Assembly: GCA_017525015.1 (NCBI GenBank)
Contig: JAFXUK010000003.1
Coordinates: forward strand, 1 to 64,000
DNA length: 64,000 nucleotides
Reading direction: 5' to 3'
Source of the DNA: Bacilli bacterium
Lineage (GTDB): Bacteria > Bacillota > Bacilli > RF39 > UBA660
Shown here: one piece after another, positions 7,938-16,837 of the stretch
How the letters are laid out: every line of letters starts with the position of its first letter
Position numbering within the stretch: position 1 is the stretch's first letter
The notes under the pieces: generated by a model
What the model saw: only the letters and a program-made list of their open reading frames with translations
Databases searched by the model: none
Told to the model about the DNA's origin: nothing
Program-made: the position numbers and the translations under genes

Positions 7938-8849
7938 ATGAACGTAGTTATAAAAGTTAATGATGAAATTAAAGAAAAAATGATTGAATACTACAAAGAT
8001 AAAATGAGAGATAAAGTGATTCCTTATGTAGTATTTCAAGCACAAGAAGAAGATACTGTAATTACTCTATATGAGTCAGGTAAATGTATGTTTCAAGGAA
8101 CTAGTGCTGATGTAGATGCTGCTATGTGGGGTACTGCATTAGAGAATACTAAACAGAGACAAGAAGAAAAGAAAAAAGAAGATGAAAAGTATTTTAATGC
8201 TAGTGCTGTTGGATCAGATGAAGTTGGGACTGGAGATTACTTTGGACCTATTGTTGTTACGGCATGTTTTGTTCCTAAAGAAGATATTGAATTCTTAAAG
8301 AGCTTAGGAGTTGGAGATTCTAAGAAAATAGAAGATGATAAAATCTTAAAAATTGCTCCTCAAATTGCTAAAAGAGTTAAATATAAAAGTGTTATTTTAA
8401 CTAATAAAGAATATAATGAAAAATATAATAAAGATGTTAATATGAATAAGATTAAAGCTATTATGCATAATAAGGTTTTATATCAATTAATACAAGAAGA
8501 AAAACCTAAATTTAATTATATTATTGTTGATGAATTTGCTAGAGAAGCTAGATATTATGAATATTTATCTGATCAACCTGCTATACAAAAAGGTATTACT
8601 TTCTTAACTAAAGCTGAAGATAAGAATCTTGCTGTTGGATGTGCATCTATTATTAGTAGATACTTATTCTTAAAAGAATTTGATAAGATGTGTGATTCTA
8701 TTCATATTCCTCTTCCTAAGGGAGCTGGAAAAGATGTGGATGAGATTGGTGAAGAAGTAGTTGAAAAGTTTGGAGAAGAAAAACTACAGGAAATTGCTAA
8801 AGTAAACTTTAAAAATACTGATAGAATATTACATACTATGATTTATTAA
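7938..8849 (+). CDS. rnhC: Ribonuclease HIII
   Basis: A 303-residue enzyme that cleaves the RNA strand of RNA:DNA hybrids such as R-loops and Okazaki primers. Residues 1-70 form the TBP-like N-terminal substrate-binding domain typical of RNase HIII. The catalytic domain opens with GSDEVGTGDYFGP, giving Asp94 and Glu95, and continues with IIVDEF (Asp198) and KAEDKN (Asp228), the full metal-binding set. The length matches the Firmicutes family. It is the last gene of the operon with the two mTERF-like genes, preceded by AGGAGG and followed by a strong terminator. Confidence 0.95.
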   Translation: MNVVIKVNDEIKEKMIEYYKDKMRDKVIPYVVFQAQEEDTVITLYESGKCMFQGTSADVDAAMWGTALENTKQRQEEKKKEDEKYFNASAVGSDEVGTGDYFGPIVVTACFVPKEDIEFLKSLGVGDSKKIEDDKILKIAPQIAKRVKYKSVILTNKEYNEKYNKDVNMNKIKAIMHNKVLYQLIQEEKPKFNYIIVDEFAREARYYEYLSDQPAIQKGITFLTKAEDKNLAVGCASIISRYLFLKEFDKMCDSIHIPLPKGAGKDVDEIGEEVVEKFGEEKLQEIAKVNFKNTDRILHTMIY

Positions 8850-8869
8850 AAAGACGAAAGTCTTTTTTT
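8848..8869 (+). terminator. Terminator after rnhC
   Basis: A stem of AAAAGAC with GTCTTTT, GAAA loop and a T-run immediately after the rnhC stop codon. Confidence 0.8.
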
Positions 8870-8870
8870 C

Positions 8871-8899
8871 TTGTATTTATTTGTACTCAGTATTATAAT
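8871..8899 (+). promoter_or_regulatory. SigA-type promoter of the 8926-9540 gene
   Basis: TTGTAT (8871-8876), a 17-base spacer and TATAAT (8894-8899), starting directly after the rnhC terminator. Confidence 0.65.
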
Positions 8900-8925
8900 A
8901 ATAAGCATATTTTTGGAGGGATTTT

Positions 8926-9540
8926 ATGAAAATCGAAAACGTTTATGCAGTGTTAGATGAACTTGAAATACTTCATCCTAGAAAAGCTAAAAGATTACAT
9001 ACTTTAATTGAGAACTATGAATTAGAAGAAGACGAAGATAAAAAGAAAAAAAGATGGAATAGAATTCGTAATTACATCTATGGAATATTTAGAAGTTGCT
9101 TAACTAGAGAATGTAGAAAAGAACTTGAAAATACTAGTATTCTTATTAGTGAAGAGTCTTATACTTTAGAAGAACAAGTTAAGAACGGATGGTTAATCTT
9201 TACTGATGGTGCTAGAAGACTTTCTAGTGAACCTAATGAAACATATTCTAATTTTATTCCTAGAGAATATAAGAAAGGATTCTATCTACAAAAACATGAT
9301 TATTCTAATGAGAATGAAAAGCAAAAATTCTTAGATGAATTAAAGTTCTTAACTAATAATAAGATTATGTTAGGATATCTTTCTGATTTAATGGATAGAA
9401 AACAAGAAATAATTACTTATGATTTTGAAGTTAATAATGAAGCTATTCCTAGAAAATTTGTTGAATTATTAATTACTACTTTAGGATATGTAAGAATACC
9501 AAATAAAGAAAAAGAAGAAAATAATAATAAAGCAAAATAA
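8926..9540 (+). CDS. Uncharacterised soluble protein
   Basis: A 204-residue protein I do not recognise. It has no signal peptide or membrane segment. Residues 1-75 look helical and highly charged, with a KKKKRW basic patch at about 39-44 and two Cys near 59-64. The middle (about 75-125) has a mixed alpha/beta character with several aromatic residues, and the C-terminal part is helical with a Lys/Glu/Asn-rich tail. A GGAGGG ribosome site precedes the ATG, and the gene is monocistronic. The basic patch could contact nucleic acid, but that is speculation. Confidence 0.55.
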   Translation: MKIENVYAVLDELEILHPRKAKRLHTLIENYELEEDEDKKKKRWNRIRNYIYGIFRSCLTRECRKELENTSILISEESYTLEEQVKNGWLIFTDGARRLSSEPNETYSNFIPREYKKGFYLQKHDYSNENEKQKFLDELKFLTNNKIMLGYLSDLMDRKQEIITYDFEVNNEAIPRKFVELLITTLGYVRIPNKEKEENNNKAK

Positions 9541-9568
9541 AAAGTTAGGTTTTTACCTAACTTTTTTT
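9541..9568. terminator. Bidirectional terminator between convergent genes
   Basis: A 10-bp perfect stem (AAAGTTAGGT with ACCTAACTTT) and T4 loop with a T-run on both strands serves the plus-strand 8926 gene and the minus-strand folA, whose last codons lie inside it. Confidence 0.85.
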
Positions 9569-10038
9569 CTTGTATAAACTAATCTTTTATAAGATATATT
9601 ATTTTCCTCATATTCCCCTATTGTTTTAGATTCCCAATCTTCTTTATTAAATTCTGGAAAGTAGGCATCTGCTTCGCTTTCAGCATCTATTTCAGTTAAA
9701 ATCATTTTATTTGAATAATCAATTAATTCTTTATAGACACTTGCTCCACCTATTACATATACTTCAGGATACTCTTTTATTCTTTCTAATAATTCATCAA
9801 TACTATGTACTACTAGAACTGTAGGATCTAACTCTATATTTCTTCTTGTTAGAACTATATGTTGTCTTCCTGGTAAAAGGCCTGGAAGTGAGTCATATGT
9901 CTTCATTCCCATTATTATAGGTTTACCCATAGTTTCATTCTTAAAGAAGCTCATATCCTCTTTAAAATGCCAAATAAGCTTGTTATCTTTACCTAGCTCT
10001 AAGTTTTTGCCTATGGCTGCGATCATTGTCATATTCAT
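9553..10038 (-). CDS. folA: Dihydrofolate reductase
   Basis: A 161-residue enzyme reducing dihydrofolate to tetrahydrofolate with NADPH, which recycles the folate oxidised by ThyA. Typical segments are visible: IAAIGKNLELGKDNKLIW at the N-terminus, a helix with the substrate-binding acidic residue (KEDMSFF), MGMKTYDSL, and YVIGGASVY for NADPH binding. The length is normal. The ATG lies 1 base after the thyA stop, so thyA-folA is a coupled operon. Two in-frame Met codons follow within five residues, so the exact start is uncertain by a few codons. Confidence 0.95.
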   Translation of the reverse strand: MNMTMIAAIGKNLELGKDNKLIWHFKEDMSFFKNETMGKPIIMGMKTYDSLPGLLPGRQHIVLTRRNIELDPTVLVVHSIDELLERIKEYPEVYVIGGASVYKELIDYSNKMILTEIDAESEADAYFPEFNKEDWESKTIGEYEENNISYKRLVYTRKKVR

Positions 10039-10039
10039 C

Positions 10040-11218
10040 TTATATACCTAATGGGAATTTGAATTGAGGATTCTTTGTTTTTACTTTTTCTCTTGGATAA
10101 TCTTCTATAGTAATGTCGTCTGGTTCAAAATCATCGAAATGTTTCTTTTTAGGATTTAATGTAATTTCGGCCTTACATGTAACTGGTTCTCTATTTAACA
10201 TTTCAATTGCTTGATCTATATGTCTATCATATAATTGAACATTTACTGGTCTCCATGTAAATACTCCAGCTTCTAATTTTAATTCTTTGGCGACTAATTT
10301 TAGAAGTGTTGCATACTGTACTTGATTTATACATCCTGCGGTTGCGAAATCTGATGATCTTTGTACCATTGTCATATCTAAATAATCTTTACCATCCCAA
10401 GCGTGTCTTACATTCCAAATTGTAAGAAAGGCACATGGTTTAAGACCGTGTGGTTCATTAAAATCATCTTGCTGCCACAAACAAGTAATATTACGTCTTC
10501 CATCTGGATTATTTCTAATTGCTTCAATTACTTCTTTTCTTAACATATGACGTCTATTAACTGTCTCTCCATAACAAGCACCAATTGTTGGATGACCTTC
10601 TTTATTTAAAATATATTTTCCATTTTTATCTCTTAGTGCCCAATCATTCCACCAATTATTTACTTTTTTATCTTCATCCCATGTACATCTACCTAATAAC
10701 TTATCAAATAATACTAAGTCATTACTTTCTTGTTGGTAAATCCATAAAATTTCTGCGATAGCTGCTTTTGTTGCGATTGGTCTTAGTGTAATCATTGGAC
10801 TTTCTCCCTTAGATAAGTCGTATGTACACTCTACTCCTTGATTAATAGAAATAGTATGAGCAGGTACCCAAATCCATACTCCTCCTTCTTCTACTTTAAC
10901 TTCTTCATTTTTTCCAACTTTAATTTCATTTCCTTCTTTTGTAGTTACAATTCGTTTTTTCTCATTCCAACTAGCTTCAGGATAATAGTCCTCATAATGA
11001 GGTCTTGGATTATGGTCTAAGCATCCTTCTTGAAGAATCTTATCCATAATAACTTTTGCGTACATATCTCCTTTTGTACCAATTTTCTTTCCGTCTTTGT
11101 CAACTAAAGAGCCATCCTTAACTTTCGGCTTAGTGTAAGTAACTCTCTTTAATTTGACTTCTTTCTCTCCTAGTTTAACTTTCTCAAGATTAAACCTATC
11201 AAGATCAAATCTACTCAT
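10040..11218 (-). CDS. thyA: Thymidylate synthase, long divergent form
   Basis: A 392-residue enzyme making dTMP from dUMP and methylene-tetrahydrofolate. It is longer than classical ThyA (264-316) because of an extended N-terminal region, about 50 residues rich in Lys and Asp plus insertions up to about residue 130. The active-site Cys262 sits in HGLKPCAFLTIWNV rather than the usual PCH context. The dUMP-binding QRSSD (286-290) and Asn298 (AGCINQVQYA) are kept. Similar long ThyA proteins occur in Clostridia, so this is a known divergent branch and not a pseudogene. It has its own promoter and an AGGGAGG ribosome site and is coupled to folA. Confidence 0.9.
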   Translation of the reverse strand: MSRFDLDRFNLEKVKLGEKEVKLKRVTYTKPKVKDGSLVDKDGKKIGTKGDMYAKVIMDKILQEGCLDHNPRPHYEDYYPEASWNEKKRIVTTKEGNEIKVGKNEEVKVEEGGVWIWVPAHTISINQGVECTYDLSKGESPMITLRPIATKAAIAEILWIYQQESNDLVLFDKLLGRCTWDEDKKVNNWWNDWALRDKNGKYILNKEGHPTIGACYGETVNRRHMLRKEVIEAIRNNPDGRRNITCLWQQDDFNEPHGLKPCAFLTIWNVRHAWDGKDYLDMTMVQRSSDFATAGCINQVQYATLLKLVAKELKLEAGVFTWRPVNVQLYDRHIDQAIEMLNREPVTCKAEITLNPKKKHFDDFEPDDITIEDYPREKVKTKNPQFKFPLGI

Positions 11219-11244
11219 AACATATCCTCCCTTATACTAAAAAC

Positions 11245-11273
11245 ATTATATTATTTATTTTTTTTAGAAACAA
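11245..11273 (-). promoter_or_regulatory. SigA-type promoter of thyA-folA
   Basis: On the minus strand, TTGTTT (11268-11273), 17 bases, then TATAAT (11245-11250). Confidence 0.6.
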
Positions 11274-11344
11274 GGGACAATTCTTTTACTTTTTTTGTAT
11301 TCTTTTAATATCAATGAAAAAAAGTATGTAAAGTAAATAGTAAA

Positions 11345-11371
11345 CAAAAAAGAGAATTATTTATTCTCTTT
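11345..11371 (-). terminator. Terminator of the hrcA-dnaJ operon
   Basis: AGAGAAT pairs with ATTCTCT and is extended by A/T pairs, with a T-run on the minus strand. It overlaps the dnaJ stop codon. Confidence 0.8.
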
Positions 11372-12526
11372 TGTGAATTTATTAAATCTTGAAATTTCAT
11401 CTGAATCAAGATCTGTTTTATTTAATTTATCTAATAAATCTTTTTGTTCTCTAGATAATTTCTTTGGAGCATATACTTTAAATATTACATACATATCTCC
11501 TTTATGACGACGATATGTATTATCTACTCCTTTACCTTTAATTCGCTCTTTATCTCCAGAGTTTGTTCCTGCACTTACATTTAGTTTTACATTACCATAT
11601 AGTGTAGGAATATCTTTCTTACAACCTAATATTGCTTCTGTCATAGTTAGAGGTACTTCTAGATAGATATCATCATTATCTCTCATGAAATAATCATGTT
11701 CATCTACAACGTATTCAATATATAAATCTCCGTTTTCTCCTCCGTTAGTTCCAGGATTTCCTTTACCAGATACTCTTTGTCTATCTCCAGTATTTACCCC
11801 AGCAGGAATATTAATTGTAAGTTTCTTATTATTTTTAACTTTTCCTTTACCGCCACACTCACTACATTTTTTCTTAAATGTATGACCTGTTCCATGACAA
11901 TCAGGACATGTTGTGGTTGAAGTAAAGGCTCCTAATATTGTTCTTTGTTGTGTAGTTATTGTTCCTCTACCCTTACATGTTGAACATGTTTCTTTATCGA
12001 AACCTCCATCACCATGACACTTTGAACAATCTTCTACAACATCAATATTAAATTTCTTTTCGCATCCAAAAATGGCATCTTCAAAAGATAGACGCATATG
12101 CATTAAGATATCGCTACCTCTTGTGACTCTAGGGCCAGAATTTCTTCCTCCAAAATCAGAGAAGCCTCCAAATCCTGAACCGCCTGCTCCACCAAAGATG
12201 GAATCAAATATATCTTCAAAGCCAAATCCTGCTCCTCCACCGAAATCAGAGAATCCTCCAAATCCTGGGCCACCTGCACCTTGACTAGGTCCGTGACCGG
12301 AAACTCCAGCATGACCATATTGATCATACATTTTTCTTTGATTTTCATCTGATAGTACTGAATAAGCTTCTTGTACTTCTTTAAATTTTTCTTCAGCATG
12401 AGGATCATCTTTGTGTAAGTCAGGGTGTAATTCTTTGGCTTTCTTACGGAAAGCACTTTTGATATCTGCCTCACTTGCACCTTTAGAAATACCTAATACT
12501 TCATAGAAATCACGTTTTTCTGCCAA
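11357..12526 (-). CDS. dnaJ: Chaperone protein DnaJ (Hsp40)
   Basis: A 389-residue type I DnaJ that delivers unfolded clients to DnaK and stimulates its ATPase. It has an N-terminal J domain with the HPD motif (about 34-36), a long Gly/Phe-rich linker (about 76-135), four CxxCxGxG zinc-finger repeats (about 167-235) and a C-terminal substrate-binding region. The start is a TTG at 12524-12526: the J domain begins there, GAGGTGA lies 6 bases upstream, and no upstream ATG is in frame. It is the last gene of the heat-shock operon, 12 bases after pepF. Confidence 0.95.
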   Translation of the reverse strand: MAEKRDFYEVLGISKGASEADIKSAFRKKAKELHPDLHKDDPHAEEKFKEVQEAYSVLSDENQRKMYDQYGHAGVSGHGPSQGAGGPGFGGFSDFGGGAGFGFEDIFDSIFGGAGGSGFGGFSDFGGRNSGPRVTRGSDILMHMRLSFEDAIFGCEKKFNIDVVEDCSKCHGDGGFDKETCSTCKGRGTITTQQRTILGAFTSTTTCPDCHGTGHTFKKKCSECGGKGKVKNNKKLTINIPAGVNTGDRQRVSGKGNPGTNGGENGDLYIEYVVDEHDYFMRDNDDIYLEVPLTMTEAILGCKKDIPTLYGNVKLNVSAGTNSGDKERIKGKGVDNTYRRHKGDMYVIFKVYAPKKLSREQKDLLDKLNKTDLDSDEISRFNKFTKENK

Positions 12527-12538
12527 AACTCCTCACCT

Positions 12539-14326
12539 CTATTCATTATAGATTTTTTCAAATAAATCTACTAAAGAATCAAAGTATTTAATTGCATCAA
12601 CATATACTTTTTCATCTTCTAAATTAATACCTAATACTTTATAGGCTTCTACTGGATATTTATCACTACCAGTTTTTAAGAATTCTATATATTTATTTAA
12701 TGTATCTTTATCTCCTTCTAGTATTTTAGATGCGACAGAACAAGCAACTGAGATACATATTGCATAACTATATAGATAGAAGTTCATATAATAATGACTT
12801 CTTGTAATCCAACTATTCTTTAAGTAATCATCTAACTCAACACTATCTCCATAATACTTAGCAAGAGATTTATAACTTAAATCATCTAAATATTCTCTTG
12901 TAAGCATTCCACCATCATGAACATATTTATACATATCTTCTTCTAATTTACCTTCACGAACTGCGCCAAATAAATTAGATACAATAACATCTAAGATATT
13001 AGCTATTCCTGCGAGACGTTCTTCTTTATCTCTACCGTTCTTAGCTAAATAACTTGATAGTAAACATTCATTTGTTAGAGATGCTACTTCTGCTTCTATA
13101 GATGGAGTATCACGATACTCTAATGGATTATTTTCTTTTACAAATTGGTGATTAACATTATGTCCTCCTTCATGAGCTATAGTAGAAACTGATTCTAATC
13201 CTCCATTAAAGCTCATTAGGATTCTTGAATTATTTCTCATTGTAGAGAAACTATATCCACCACCACATTTTCCTTTATATTGACAATAATCGATATAACG
13301 ATTATCAATTATTTTCTTAAATTTTTCTTGGTATTCTTCTCCTAATGGACTAACTGCTTTTAAAATTATGTTTTGAGCTTCATGAATTTTATATTCTCTT
13401 TCACTCTTAGATAATTCTAATGATAAATCATATGAAGTTAGTTTTTTAAGATTAAATACTTTTCTTTTTAATTCATAATATTTTTGTAGAGAATCTAAAT
13501 GTTCTTCTGTTACTTTTACTAAAGTATGAAAAACATTAGAATTTAAATTTAGATGGAACATCTTTGCATCCCAAGATGAATCAAAGTTTCTTATCTTTGA
13601 TACAGTATCTTGCATTGAAACATAACTAGATAAAAGCATTGCATTAATAGGAGCATATTCTCCTAATTTTTCTTGAAATTGATCACGAACTTTATGTCTT
13701 ATTTTAGAATCACTATTATGCATTAAATGACGATAATTATTGGCTGCTACTTCTACTTCTTCATCATCAATTTTAACTTTACCATAGTTATGCAAACTAT
13801 TAATTAAAGTAGATGACATATCATCAAAATGATTCATAGAATTTACTAAACTCGAAATAATTACTTCTTCTTTTTCATTTAAGACATGACCTTTTTCACG
13901 ATATGTTTGATCAAGCATTGGTTTATACTCCATTAACTTATCATATTTAAATAATTCATCGTAGTCTTTTTTACTTAATTTTAATAATTCTGGAGCAAAG
14001 AAAGAAATTGCTTTTTCTAGTTCTAAGTTTAATAATTCTGTCTTATTTTTTCTTTCAATTGATTCGCTATTTCCTAATTCTTGATCATTTATTAAATAAG
14101 AATATACATATAAGTCTTCCCAAATAGCAATAGTTTCTATTTCTAATTTTAAGAATTCATATAACTTTTTAGGATCTTTAGTACAACCTATATACTTATT
14201 TAATTCTTCAATATTTTTCTTACATAATTTTAGAGATTTATTAAATTCTTCTTCATTTTTAAAGAATTCTGTTAAATCCCATTTATATTCTTCTTCAACG
14301 CTTTCCCTATTTTTATATTTCTTCAT
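12539..14326 (-). CDS. pepF: Oligoendopeptidase F, M3 family metallopeptidase
   Basis: A 595-residue cytoplasmic zinc peptidase that degrades oligopeptides. The zinc motif HEGGH is at residues 385-389 (His385, Glu386, His389), preceded by the typical SVSTIA strand, and the downstream helix with SIEAEVASL supplies the third ligand. Length and helical architecture are normal for PepF. The gene is inserted between dnaK and dnaJ and ends 12 bases before the dnaJ start, so it is cotranscribed with chaperones and probably HrcA-controlled. Placing a peptidase in this operon fits degradation of peptides from misfolded proteins (inference). Confidence 0.93.
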   Translation of the reverse strand: MKKYKNRESVEEEYKWDLTEFFKNEEEFNKSLKLCKKNIEELNKYIGCTKDPKKLYEFLKLEIETIAIWEDLYVYSYLINDQELGNSESIERKNKTELLNLELEKAISFFAPELLKLSKKDYDELFKYDKLMEYKPMLDQTYREKGHVLNEKEEVIISSLVNSMNHFDDMSSTLINSLHNYGKVKIDDEEVEVAANNYRHLMHNSDSKIRHKVRDQFQEKLGEYAPINAMLLSSYVSMQDTVSKIRNFDSSWDAKMFHLNLNSNVFHTLVKVTEEHLDSLQKYYELKRKVFNLKKLTSYDLSLELSKSEREYKIHEAQNIILKAVSPLGEEYQEKFKKIIDNRYIDYCQYKGKCGGGYSFSTMRNNSRILMSFNGGLESVSTIAHEGGHNVNHQFVKENNPLEYRDTPSIEAEVASLTNECLLSSYLAKNGRDKEERLAGIANILDVIVSNLFGAVREGKLEEDMYKYVHDGGMLTREYLDDLSYKSLAKYYGDSVELDDYLKNSWITRSHYYMNFYLYSYAICISVACSVASKILEGDKDTLNKYIEFLKTGSDKYPVEAYKVLGINLEDEKVYVDAIKYFDSLVDLFEKIYNE

Positions 14327-14347
14327 AGATGTTCCTTTCTATATATC

Positions 14348-14382
14348 AGTGAAAAGTTCTAGCAAAAACTAGAACTTTCACT
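14348..14382 (-). terminator. Intra-operon hairpin between dnaK and pepF
   Basis: A strong stem (CTAGAACTTT with AAAGTTCTAG, extended by AGTG/CACT) lies in the 66-base gap after dnaK. The minus-strand T-run is only four bases, so it more likely attenuates readthrough or stabilises the dnaK message 3' end than fully stops transcription. Confidence 0.6.
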
Positions 14383-14392
14383 AATTAATTTA

Positions 14393-16246
14393 TTATTCTT
14401 CTTCAATATCTGCTTCTTCTACGTCGTCATCTTTTTTCTTTTTCTTTTTGTCTTTTTTCTCTTCTTTTTCTTCATCTTCTGAAGATTCAGATTCTGCTTG
14501 ACGTTTCTTAGCTTCTTCTTCGTAAACTTTCTTAGATAAGTTCATTGCTTTTTCTTCAAGTTCTTCTTTTGCTTTCTTAATCTTATCAATATCTCCATCT
14601 TCTAGAGCATCTTTAAGATCTTTAATCATATCTTCAGCAGCTTCAACATCTTTCTTATCTGCTTTATCACCTAAATCTTTAATAGCTTTTTCAGTTTGAT
14701 ATACGATTTGTTCTGCTTGGTTTCTAATTTCTTGTTCTTCTTTACGTTTATCATCTGCTTCTTTGTTTTCTTCAGCTTCTTTTCTCATTCTTTCTACTTC
14801 TTCATCTGAAAGATTAGTTGAAGATGTAATTGTGATTGATTGTTCTTTGTTTGTTCCTAAATCTTTTGCAGATACATTTACAATACCGTTTGAGTCAATG
14901 TTAAATGTAACTTCAATTTGTGGAACTCCTCTAGGTGCAGGTGGAATATTATTTAATTGGAAACGACCTAAAGTCTTATTGTCGTCTGCCATACTTCTTT
15001 CACCTTGTAAGATGTGAATATCTACTCCAGGTTGATTATCTGTTGCAGTTGAGAATATTTCTGTCTTAGATGTAGGAATTGGAGTATTTCTTGGAATTAA
15101 TGTAGTCATAACTCCACCTAATGTTTCTAGACCTAATGATAATGGAGTAACATCTACTAATACGATATCATTGAAGTCTCCTGCTAAAACTCCTCCTTGA
15201 ATAGCAGCTCCTAAAGCAACTGCTTCATCTGGGTTAACTTCTCTTGATGGCTCTTTACCTAATTCTTTAGTAACCATATCATATACTAAAGGTACACGAG
15301 TAGATCCACCAACAAATAATACTTTATCAATATCTTTCTTAGTAATCTTAGCATCTTTAATTGCTTTTCTTACTGGGTCAATAGTTGACTCTACTAAATC
15401 AGAAATTAAATCTTCAAATTTAGCTCTTGTTAATGTCATATCTAAGTGGATTGGTTCTCCATCATCACCTTTAGCAATAAATGGTGCTGATACTTGAGTT
15501 GAAACCATTCCAGATAAATCTTTCTTAGCTTTTTCAGCAACTTCTTTTAGACGTTGCATAGCCATATCGTCTTCTGTTAAGTCAATATCATTTTCTTTCT
15601 TGAATTCTTCTACTAAGTAATCAATAATACGGTTATCGAAATCATCTCCACCTAAATGGTTGTTACCATTAGTAGATTTAACTTCAAATACACCATCACC
15701 TAACTCAAGAATAGATACATCGAAAGTACCTCCTCCTAAGTCATATACAAGGATTGTTTGTCCTTCATCTTTTTCAAGTCCATAAGATAGTGCTGCAGCT
15801 GTTGGTTCATTGATAATTCTTTCTACTTCTAAACCAGCGATTTTACCAGCATTCTTAGTAGCTTGTCTTTGACTATCTGTGAAGTATGCAGGAACTGTAA
15901 TAACTGCTTTATTAACTTTTTCTCCTAAGTATGCTTCACAATAATCTTTAATATAAGATAGGATCATTGCAGAAATCTCTTCTGGAGTATATTTCTTTCC
16001 TTCAAGTTCTACTTTTTCACTTGATCCCATTTTTCTTTTAATTGAACTTACTGTATTTGGATTAGTAAGTGCTTGTCTTTTTGCAGATTCACCTACTATT
16101 TTTTCTCCTTTTTTAAATGCTACAACTGATGGAGTTGTTCTTCCTCCTTCTGGGTTAGGAATTACTTTTGGAACTCCTGCCTCTAGAATCGCAGCACATG
16201 AATTTGTTGTACCTAAATCGATACCAATAATTTTTTCTTTTGCCAT
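14393..16246 (-). CDS. dnaK: Chaperone protein DnaK (Hsp70)
   Basis: A 617-residue ATP-dependent chaperone. The nucleotide-binding domain (about 1-365) starts with GIDLGTTNS and has the phosphate-binding [10 protein letters not shown] and VGGSTRVP motifs. The substrate-binding domain follows (about 370-490, with the PLSLG segment of the linker), then the helical lid (about 490-580). The last 35 residues form a Lys/Glu-rich acidic tail. An AGGAGA ribosome site precedes it. It is the third gene of the HrcA operon, 15 bases after grpE, with a hairpin in its downstream gap. Confidence 0.98.
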   Translation of the reverse strand: MAKEKIIGIDLGTTNSCAAILEAGVPKVIPNPEGGRTTPSVVAFKKGEKIVGESAKRQALTNPNTVSSIKRKMGSSEKVELEGKKYTPEEISAMILSYIKDYCEAYLGEKVNKAVITVPAYFTDSQRQATKNAGKIAGLEVERIINEPTAAALSYGLEKDEGQTILVYDLGGGTFDVSILELGDGVFEVKSTNGNNHLGGDDFDNRIIDYLVEEFKKENDIDLTEDDMAMQRLKEVAEKAKKDLSGMVSTQVSAPFIAKGDDGEPIHLDMTLTRAKFEDLISDLVESTIDPVRKAIKDAKITKKDIDKVLFVGGSTRVPLVYDMVTKELGKEPSREVNPDEAVALGAAIQGGVLAGDFNDIVLVDVTPLSLGLETLGGVMTTLIPRNTPIPTSKTEIFSTATDNQPGVDIHILQGERSMADDNKTLGRFQLNNIPPAPRGVPQIEVTFNIDSNGIVNVSAKDLGTNKEQSITITSSTNLSDEEVERMRKEAEENKEADDKRKEEQEIRNQAEQIVYQTEKAIKDLGDKADKKDVEAAEDMIKDLKDALEDGDIDKIKKAKEELEEKAMNLSKKVYEEEAKKRQAESESSEDEEKEEKKDKKKKKKDDDVEEADIEEE

Positions 16247-16261
16247 AATATATCTCTCCTT

Positions 16262-16831
16262 TTATAATTGATTTATTTTAACTGATGCAGGTCTAATTAC
16301 TCGATCCTTTAATTTATATCCTTTTTGTAATACTTCTAGAACTACTTCATCTGGATAATCTGGATTAGATTCAGCTACCATAGCTTGTTCTAGTTTAGAA
16401 TCAAATACTTCTCCTACACGATTTATTTCTTCTACACCATATTTCTTTAAAATATCTACATAAGATGTATACATCATTTGGAAGCCTGTTAGATATTTAG
16501 AAACTTCCTCATTATTACTACTGCTAGCAAGTTTAATAGCTCTTTCAAAATTATCAATTAATGGAATTAACTCACTAATTAAATCTTGAGAAGCATATTT
16601 TAGTAAGTTTTGAGTTTCTTCATCTTTTCTCATTCTATAACTAACAAGTTCTGCTTGAGAATATTTAATTTGTTCAATTAACTCTTCTTTTTCTTTTTGT
16701 AATTTATTTACTTGTTCAGTTAATGCTTGAACGGGATCTATTTCTGGAGTAGTTGGTGCCTCACCATTCTCCATTTTAATTTCCTGTTCTGGTACTTGCT
16801 CTGTTGTAATATTTTCTTCTTTTTTCTTCAT
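16262..16831 (-). CDS. grpE: Nucleotide exchange factor GrpE
   Basis: A 189-residue protein that releases ADP from DnaK. The first 35 residues are Glu-rich and disordered, then comes a long coiled coil (about 35-95) that forms the dimer stalk, and a C-terminal beta-wing domain with NRVGEVFDSKLEQAM and the VLQKGYKLKDRVIRPA signature. It lies 6 bases after hrcA and 15 before dnaK. Confidence 0.96.
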   Translation of the reverse strand: MKKKEENITTEQVPEQEIKMENGEAPTTPEIDPVQALTEQVNKLQKEKEELIEQIKYSQAELVSYRMRKDEETQNLLKYASQDLISELIPLIDNFERAIKLASSSNNEEVSKYLTGFQMMYTSYVDILKKYGVEEINRVGEVFDSKLEQAMVAESNPDYPDEVVLEVLQKGYKLKDRVIRPASVKINQL

Positions 16832-16837
16832 AAAAGC

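Noticed and set aside
12072..12480. Open frames on both strands over the Gly-rich part of dnaJ.
   Set aside because: They are shadows of the Gly/Phe-rich linker; dnaJ itself is intact and conserved.
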